A DNA stretch of 64,000 nucleotides, taken from Adiantum capillus-veneris (taxonomy: Eukaryota; Streptophyta; Polypodiopsida; Polypodiales; Pteridaceae). The notes under the pieces were generated by a model. That model searched no databases. It saw nothing but the letters and a program-made list of their open reading frames with translations, and was not told the origin of the DNA. Below are positions 55,816 to 64,000 of the stretch, in pieces (positions within the stretch are counted from its first letter, which is position 1; each line of letters starts with the position of its first letter). The stretch spans positions 10,690,809 to 10,754,808 of the forward strand of contig CM043959.1 of assembly GCA_014529385.2 (NCBI GenBank), given 5' to 3'. The position numbers were made by a program, and so were the translations under genes.

Positions 55816-58800
55816 CCTTCCCCCATCCCGGAGGAGAGATCCATTTGGTGGAGGATAGTCCACCAAGTGGACCTATCCCCCACCAATTGCAATAAATAAT
55901 GGTTGAAAGTTGTAAAGCTTTAAAAATCATGTTGCTTGCAAAAGAAATTCAATAATTATACTTCAATCATATATTATGTGTTGAAAAGGGTTTTGATATG
56001 AGAATATCAATCTCTAAAAGGGGTCCTCCACGAAGGAAAGTATGCCAAATAGATGTACCCTGTTTATCATTTTTCTAGTTGATACAACAAATTGTCATCA
56101 TGTTGGTCTCTCTAGTATACTCCGATCTTTCCAAACAAAGATAAGTTGAATGCCTAACCCTATACATAGGGGTGGAACATTCCATCTATATCATTCTATT
56201 TGAGCAGACACCATTTATCATATTGACATGCATCATTGAGGGTAGCCCAATATTATAGATCTCTTATTAGTCAAGGGATATGTAACCCTAATTGTACTCC
56301 CATTTTAGGGTTCTAAAACCCATATTTTGACAAAAATCATTTGATTAAGGTTTGAATAAATTGAGTATTAATTTAGGATTAAATATAACAGACATTATGC
56401 ACTCCATTGATTAGGGTATAAATACCCATATCCTAACAAAAATCATTTGAATAAAGCCAAGATAAACTGGAGTAGTTGTATTATTATTTAATATGTTATT
56501 TAATTACATTTGCTAAGTATTGTACTAGTCTAACCAAAGACTAGTAGGGAGACATAGTGTGTGTGTTTATGTATGAAAATCCCTTCATCTATGAACCATA
56601 CTTAGATAATTACATTAAATAATACATTAAATAACAATACCTTTACATAACATAAAATTGTATACATAGTTTGTAAATAAATTCTTGTCCCAATTTTTTC
56701 AATATACCAAACTACATCTCCTAGCCAGTTTATTGATCTAGATTCAAACTTTGGTCTTTGACAATTACAAAATAGGATCTTCTATATGTGTCCCTCCCTT
56801 GGGATAAGCCTCCACTACACCTACAAGAAGAAGGATCCAACTATTATCCACATTCATAAAATAGCATGCAATTATAAGTGGCTATGCTTGTGTGATTACA
56901 GGTGTCAAAATTGGGTCCAATTGTTATCCATGTCACACCTGCAAAATTATCTTACAACCTACCATACAAACTATTATTTATTTTCAACCATATACCAAAG
57001 TCAACATACGTCAAATGTATCAAATAAGCCAAGTAGAATCCTTTTTTTTTCAAAAAATTGGGTAGTATCATGTTTGTATTTTGGAGAAATTATCAAAAAC
57101 ATCAGTAATTGCCATCTCTTTGGAGACCCTCATAAGAGGATTAAGGCTTTTAAACAAAATTGAAAACTTTAAGTAGTCATGTACTCATAAGAACTTTGCA
57201 TTTACTTTTTAACTTATTTAACTTCACTCGCCATACAGATTATTATCTCCTTGCTTAATGTATTTTGGGACTTCATCAAAGGAGGATCTATTATTCCAAG
57301 TTAGTGTAGGGACTCCATTTGGGCTCAAAAGAATTGTCCTATAAAGCCCATTGTGCTCATAATTGATCCATTGTACGACACATTCATGGAGAAAAATGAT
57401 AGCTTTAAAAATTGAGTTGGCTTTGACTCCTTTTCACCCTGATGTGAATCAATATTTACCAAACAGAATAGGCTATGGATAAAGTATACCAATGTATTCA
57501 ATGCTTAGCTATAGTCGCCCAAGGGTTAGCAAGGCTTGGTCATCTAGATAAGTGTGTATGTGTGTGTTCCAATAACAATATAAAATAAAATAAACACCAA
57601 AAAATCCTTTCATATCACAAAAGACACTAGAAACTATGTCAATGGAAAGGTGGTATAATTCCCATTTATAGTACAGAACGGTCTTTATACTTAAGTGTTG
57701 AAATCAAGAGCCAGAAGATATAATAGTTTGCTATCTTCAAGCTAAGGAACTTTGAAAACCATATTGAGAAGGTAACCCTCACAAGGGTTTTCAATAACCG
57801 GACAATGGATGATCTTCTATTATTGTTGCAGTTGTTGTTGTAATCCCAAGGAAAAAATCTCTTACTTGTCACCATCCAAGAAACACAAGCCCGTCAGAAC
57901 TGGCATTACTTGGGAAGACAAGTGTCAACGACTCCCTCCCCTTGTTATTGGTGTCAAAAATTACAACAAAAACTAACAACATAACATAGATCAAATATTA
58001 TATTAAAAGATTGAGCAGTTTATTTTTTATATTGTTTGCATCATTTAATTCCAGAAAAAATCGGACAGCATCTCCTTTGTAAATTGGATCAATTCTCAAA
58101 AGTCCAATCTAATGCCATCTCATATGAGACCCCACTTGAGGATTAAGGCTCTTTTAACAATTATTGGATTAATTTCAAATCAAATTACAAACCTTTGTTT
58201 CAAAAATTTTGCATTTATCCATCAAGAAAGGATAGCATCAGACAGATTTGTGAATTCACTACTATATACTTACCTTCATCAAAAGTGAGCTCTTGCATAG
58301 AAGTACAATTTAAGAGAATTGATTTATACTAGTATCGGCAATAAATCGTATTGCATCCTTCTTCTACAATGTTACCGCTATGCATATGTTTTTGCTAGCC
58401 TTGAACACAAGATTAGTTAGTTCCAAGCTAATAAACTTGGTTAAGGTAGCCTTGAAATGATTCAATACCTTCCCATTTCATAGTACATTATCCAATCCAA
58501 AACCGATTCCAGAAGATATACAATATATAAAGTCATTTATATTTATACATACCTATAAATGAGATACCAAAGGATAGTACCTTATGTGGCTATACAAAGA
58601 CATGTTTTAGGATCTAAACCACCCCACAATTTGATGCTCAACATCATATATCCACTGACTATAAGTTTCCAGGTCAGATGTTGATAATGGTGACATCACA
58701 TGAAAAATCTGCTAGTCAAACAGGGTTTCTATTTACATCAAAGAGAACCCTGAAAACTCAATCCACAATCAGTCCAAAATCATTGTGATAACCTAGTATG

Positions 58801-59148
58801 ACAGCCAGTTTGTTTAAGTAAAGAATTTGTGAGTTGTCCATCAAGGACTGTGTAAAGATCTTAGTGTCCTTAGTGTAACTTTGAATGTTTAAGTTGGGCA
58901 GCATGCTATTTACATACAGATTGTATTTTCAAAAAAAACCAGTCATTACCACTTCTTCCAAAATTCTTACCAAAGGCATAAGAATACCTATATAATTAAT
59001 TGAGCTTGAAAGATCAATAATACCTCAAGCTAGTAAGTAAAAATTTAGAACTAACACAATCTATGTAAACCCACTCTGAGTGTTGAGCTGCAATCTGTGG
59101 CTGTGTGCCTACGATGAACCACACTTGGCTGGTTCTCAAGTTCGCAAC
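55815..59148. other. No gene; AT-rich repeats
   Basis: A phrase ACCCATAT...ACAAAAATCATTTGA occurs twice, near 56322 and 56429, around a perfect GGGTATAAATACCC palindrome. The words GTTATCCATGTCA near 56926 and 60651 and a variant near 55670 suggest further diverged copies of the 46690/55322 repeat. No coding frame with a motif. Confidence 0.4.
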
Positions 59149-59420
59149 CGAGTGACAATTCCAAGTTAGACGAACAATTTGCAAAATGTCAATCCGCATC
59201 AGAGTAGTACAACAATCTGTCATAATAGTTCAGTATATATGTCTAAATCAGTATATATGTCTAAATCAATAAAAGAAAAAATTGATATTTCAATCGAGTG
59301 ACAATTCCAAGTTAGACGAACAAGTTGCAATATGTCAATCCGCATCAGAGTAGTACGACAATCTGTCATAATAGTTCAGTATATTTGTCTAAATCAGTAA
59401 AGCAAAAATTGAGATTCTAA
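59149..59420. repeat. 146-bp tandem duplication
   Basis: CGAGTGACAATTCCAAGTTA starts at 59149 and again at 59295; the two copies are nearly identical. The first has an extra internal doubling of CAGTATATATGTCTAAAT. Confidence 0.85.
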
Positions 59421-62400
59421 CTAAATGTACTCCATTCCATTGGGAGCTTGTTTGATGTAGAGTCGTATCAAGAATGAGATAGATTGGAGGATTATGCATT
59501 CAATGGATTGCATCATAGAGGGGCTTCTACCAAGAAGCTATCATGTATGTTATGGAAAAACATATAGTGAGGTATTATCAACCGCAGATACAAGAATGGC
59601 TTGCTGACCTGGTCAGGCATAGTAGCCAAGCTCAAGATATAATAGTGTCAAGCCAGATTAGTTTGGTAAGCATTCCTGAACTTACGATAAAGGAATTCAC
59701 AATGTGTTTAATAACAGATACCCTAGACCGGCTTTGAACATCATTCAGGCTTATGTACTGTAATATAACCAAGTTGATTTCTAGTGAGGACAGGGTCAGA
59801 TCCATATATTTTATCAAGTTTCCATTAACATTCATATGCCTTAATTTGTATGAAAATTTATATTTGCAACACTTTGTTTGAAGCACTATGTAAGAGAATA
59901 TCCCCAGTCATAAAAGCTAACCATCTGCACAATACCATCTTAACTTAAACAAGCATGAAAAAGATATGTACTGAGTAGGTGCGACAGCACCTACCTGAAT
60001 CACAAGCTTCTTGTGTTGTAGTAGTGGAGATTCCAAATACCCATAGTGTCAGGGGAGTCTTCTTGGATGAGAATCATCAGGATTTTCAAAGAAGGTTATA
60101 TTGTCAAGTGATGCTAGTTGGAAGAATTCCGTTTGATCCGAAGAGAGCAAGGTTGATTCCCACTGTATGAGTATGCATGATTCTTGCAATCCCAAATGCT
60201 AACAACACACCGGTTGGGGCAACCCATCATTCTTTTTACACGGGCATGTGTATGTGTGTGAAAATGTGGAGCACACTCTGTAGAGGAGGGACACATAAGG
60301 TCCTCTTTGAGCCAGAGTGTGTGTGTGTGTAGCAGTTCTAAATATATAAAATTATACGCAAACGAACACTAACTGTTCACAGACAACAATTCTAGAAAAG
60401 TACAGTGGCTTTGCACAGTAATTTATTTACAGTTCAAAATAAATTATGTACAAGGTAATGAAGATAACAAAATACAGCTCAAGTATCCTTAAGCCCAAAG
60501 TCTGGGAAATCTTGTATCACACTACGAGATCCACCATTTGTTAAGAACTGGACGTTTTAATTAAGGAAGGTAGCCCTCAGCTGCACCCATAGCCACAAGA
60601 AAACAGTTCAATAGCACGTGACTGTACGCAGGTGATGTTGGGCATCCCAGTTGTTATCCATGTCACCATAAAAAAAACATAGTTCTTAACTTTAAATATA
60701 TGATTTTTAAAAAAAAATAAAATGGTAAGAACGAAGATCCTTGGCTTCTCAGCCAATCTGATACAGACGGTACCCAACCCCATAGAGCAGCCATAAATTC
60801 TCTTTTATTTTTTTCAAACATCGTAATATTAACAATCTTTAAAAAAAATCAAGTGGTAAAACAAATTTCCAGAACTTCATCCTTAACAAGATTATTCCAT
60901 TTGAAAAAATACCCACTACCTTGTCTATCAACAACATTTGTAATAGAGCCTCATCTTCGGGACTTATTTTATAATCGGGCTGAGATATCCCCCAAAATAA
61001 TTTTAGTTTTAACCACTTATTACCTAGAGGAGATACCCCTTCTTTAGAGAAAAATCATAACATTATTCCCAAAGTTCCTTATTTTTATGTTATGTCATTC
61101 CTACTGCTGCCATATGCCAGCTAACAAATGTATACTACAATATGTTGGACCACTTAGTCATAGTGAGCCAACTTAGACTCGGTCCAAAAAAAAAAATTTA
61201 CCAATCTCAGGTTATGCCCAGCCAGAGGGAACTGTATGCCATGCTCAACATCATATCATGCATTCCTTCCTATCAACTATCACAAGTTAGGGTAGTAACA
61301 CTGAAGTAATCTGTAAATTCAGAGTATCCTTTTAGTTAAATCCAAAAAAAAACCTTTGCTATAAAAAACATCAGATTTAACCAGCCTGGATCCACTTAAG
61401 GTCACTATATGTTTTACCTTGTGGTATCGAGATCAAACTTACTAGTAAGATGTTAGGTAAGGCTAAGTGCCTATATACTTTAAATGAGAAAAAGAAGCCA
61501 GCAGAAGAAGTTAAGAAGGATTTGAGAAGCCAAGGTTCGACCGAACTTCTGCTATCAGAAATATGTTACCTCTTTGAACTAAGTGATAGGTTAATCAGAA
61601 CCTACCTCTATGACAATGCTGAAAAAACCAGTTAAAACTTGCATTTTATTTAACCTTAGTCCGGTATGTGAAGTCAGCATCAAGGGCACCATACCAGAAG
61701 CCGGTACACAGAATAACCTTTTTAGCCGCTTCAGTACACTAGGCTACCGGAAAACAAAGTTGAGTTTTTTTTTTTTTTTAACACATTTAATCTTATAGTC
61801 GGGTATGCGAAATCTATCATACCCTGCTGTAAAGTAATATGTCTGGCCACTATTTCCAAAAAAACACTTTCGAATGACCTCTAAATCCTCTCATGTAGTT
61901 TTTTTTTTTTTTAAATAGGCACCAGATTTTAGTAACAGATTCAATTCGGAGTAAGTCCTTTTTTCCGAAATTACCTCAGCAAAGTCACCAAACTAATCCA
62001 ACCACTTACAACTATCTCATTCTTTTAGTGTAAGACATGTTATTTTCAGATCTGCAGTACACCATTCATGAGTACATTACCCTTTTGAGTAACAATATTA
62101 CCCGAGTCAACACTATATACCCTTCATGTCCTTTATCCTCATTTTTATGCAGTCAAAGGATAAGACATACACCTGACAATCAGCTTTTTTCCAAAAATAT
62201 ATATATAGGACATACAAAAAAACCAGTTAGACAGTCTCCCCTCTTTTTTAATTTTATTTCCATCAAACATTACTCAGTAGATACTGGTTTATTTTAACGC
62301 ATTCTTCATGCCAAGAAGAGCCATGTTTCGGAGCCAGTCTCCCAGTACTTTTACATAGCAAAAACACATCTTTAGTCGAAGCAAAACCCCATTCCATAAA

Positions 62401-62480
62401 CTTTTCTCCCTATGAATTTTTTTTAAGAACAGTCATCAGAGCAAGAAAAAGCCGTCTACCTACCTGGTTTTTTTTAAACA
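59421..62480. other. No gene recognised
   Basis: AT-rich, with several A or T runs of 8-13 (for example near 61766 and 61901). GTC(C/G)GGTATG recurs at 61661 and 61798 with nearby ATACC complements, a sign of a decayed tandem repeat. No supported coding frame. Confidence 0.45.
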
Positions 62481-64000
62481 AAGTATCAGAATAAAAAAAT
62501 CTTGTTAACCTGAAGATTAGGAGGTAATTCTTAGTTTAACTTGAGCCATCCACGCTTCTTCTCTTACCAGTAAGAGTCAGATTCCATAGCTAGGTTGTTT
62601 ATTTTATGAAAACAAACACCATCAGTCAAACGGATAACACATGCCAGACTCTAGAGATAATTTCAGCTTGTCACAAGAAAAAGGTCAGTATCCAACAGCA
62701 AATCAAAAAATATCCTTTAATTTATTCCAAGTTTCTTCATTCCAAAATTCGATACCTGTAATCTGAGTCTACTCAGTCTGAGGTCAGCTCATGTAAATAA
62801 CTGTACTCCGACTCCTTAGTATTTACAGCAGACATAAGTTTCTGACATTATAAGCACACTAATTTTTTGCTTATTTATTTTTTAGAACTTTGTGAATCTC
62901 TGGCTCTATGTAAAGACCAGCGAGACATACATCAACTAGTTGATCAAACCCAACTTATCATTACATTTTCCACTGCAGTCCGCTCTATAAACATGCCTTT
63001 AGACATGCTCACGTCATTTTATTCCATATCCGACAATGTCAGACTAAACCCCTCAAGAAACGATATAAAAAACCAGATTTTTCTTTCCCCATCCATTGAT
63101 TTCACAGACCATACACATTAGTTAAAGCAAAACCATAACTTGCATTGATGACAAGGCAAGCCAATCGTATATATCTCCTCATACACCATTCACATGAAAG
63201 CTCAGTATCCGGAGATAATTTAACAAGTTTTTTTAAGAAATTTCCAGAAAACAGTCTCAGCAAAGCTACATAGTGTATAAAGAAATTCCTTAGAGCAAGA
63301 CAGAAAATTTCTGTTAACCTGAAGATTAGGAGATGATGACGCCTCCACACTTGCTTTCTCCGATTTTTTCGACATGTTTGAGCCACAGCCACCAGTAGAT
63401 GAATACGTAAAGTTTTTGAAATAACACACGCAGGAAAATGATAACAGAGACGCAGATATGTGAGTATGATAACTCACCTTAGTAGTCAAGTTTAAATAGT
63501 TGATGCTCCTCTGCAGCAGACGCGACAATTGAGTTGGACTGGTTAAGCCCCCAATCGAGGACGTCAGTCCAGGCACGTACATCAGTATCCCCCATAGCTT
63601 ATGGCCCGGAGGCAAAATCCAAAGGTTTAGAAGGTAAGATTCCACAATATCAACCCTACTGCTCAAGAAAACATTGCGGGGAAGTCTGTCATCGCCGCTC
63701 TTTCCAAAAAACCCTACGTGGTGGCGTGCAGAGAATGCAAGAAGGACCATAAGCCACGCTTACAGAAATTTAAGGATTTGTACTGAGACCAAGTAATGTG
63801 AAGCCAAGTCGGACAATCACCTCTACAATGGTATAGCATATATTCCCATACAAAGCCCGGTTTTTATTCACTAGACCTGATTAAATACGGTGTCGGGTAT
63901 ACACACCCCAGTAGGTATTTTTTATCTGCTATCCTAGCATGACCTTAGAAGTAAGTGGTTTTCACCAATTTATTTGTAAAGCCTGGTCAGACAGACTTCA
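62481..64000. other. No certain gene; duplicated splice-donor-like segment and short frames
   Basis: GTTAACCTGAAGATTAGGAG occurs at about 62506 and 63313. Read on the minus strand, the second follows a short frame MSKKSEKASVEASSSPNLQ that ends in CAG|GTTAAC, a possible first exon and donor. On the plus strand a frame after a TTTAG at 63627 reads to SVIAALSKKPYVVACRECKK and stops at 63784. Neither can be tied to a known gene, and they conflict in strand. This is the part of the window most likely to touch host sequence, but the support is weak. Confidence 0.25.

Overview
This is nuclear DNA of a land plant, and nearly all of it is transposable-element sequence. The evidence: Ty3/gypsy elements primed by the plant-type initiator-Met tRNA site (TGGTATCAGAGC and close variants), two elements whose integrase ends in a chromodomain, a fragment of a plant receptor-like cytoplasmic kinase, and many (GA)n, (CA)n and (TG)n tracts. 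The species cannot be fixed from the sequence. The density of old, diverged LTR elements fits a large repeat-rich genome; a fern or another non-flowering plant is possible but unproven. No complete host gene, tRNA or rRNA was found.

Layout. 1-5.3 kb: decayed repeats with a few coding remnants and two polypurine tracts. 5.3-9.6 kb: a non-autonomous LTR element coding for two overlapping, coiled-coil-rich gag-like frames (645 and 440 aa), with a hairpin, a polypurine tract and a 3' LTR. 10.7-30.6 kb: 'X', a minus-strand chromovirus with a ~4.05 kb LTR. It is split by 'E2' (19201-28795, plus strand), a gypsy element flanked by the 5-bp duplication AGTTT. 32.7-38.7 kb: 'E3', a minus-strand chromovirus with only 143-bp LTRs and the duplication CTGAG. 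38.7-46.7 kb: repeat-rich spacer with a kinase fragment, a cluster of simple repeats and a reverse-transcriptase-like relic. 46.7-55.7 kb: two diverged copies of one repeat, the second split by 'E4' (48559-55321, minus strand, ACGT duplication), a gag-only element with 2.3-kb LTRs. 55.7-64 kb: AT-rich sequence with diverged repeats and no gene that can be supported.

Relative ages, from eyeballed LTR pairs: X is oldest (roughly 10% differences in the stretch compared), E2 is younger (about 6% in the stretch compared) and sits inside X, and E3 is youngest (its LTRs differ by one indel). All are dead copies: E3 has eight in-frame stops, E2 lost its 3' U3 and the end of pol, and X lost most of gag and RT as well as its 5' promoter.

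The most interesting feature is in E2. A 47-codon exon lies inside the LTR and ends at a GTAGGT donor. A matching in-phase acceptor lies beyond the primer-binding site and opens a 174-codon frame followed by three AATAAA signals, all before gag. This predicts a spliced 221-aa accessory protein whose intron carries the primer-binding site, so the message could not itself be reverse-transcribed. Other points are an array of nine ATTGG-N3-CCAAT modules in front of the TATA box of X, and the contrast in E3 between near-identical LTRs and eight stop codons.
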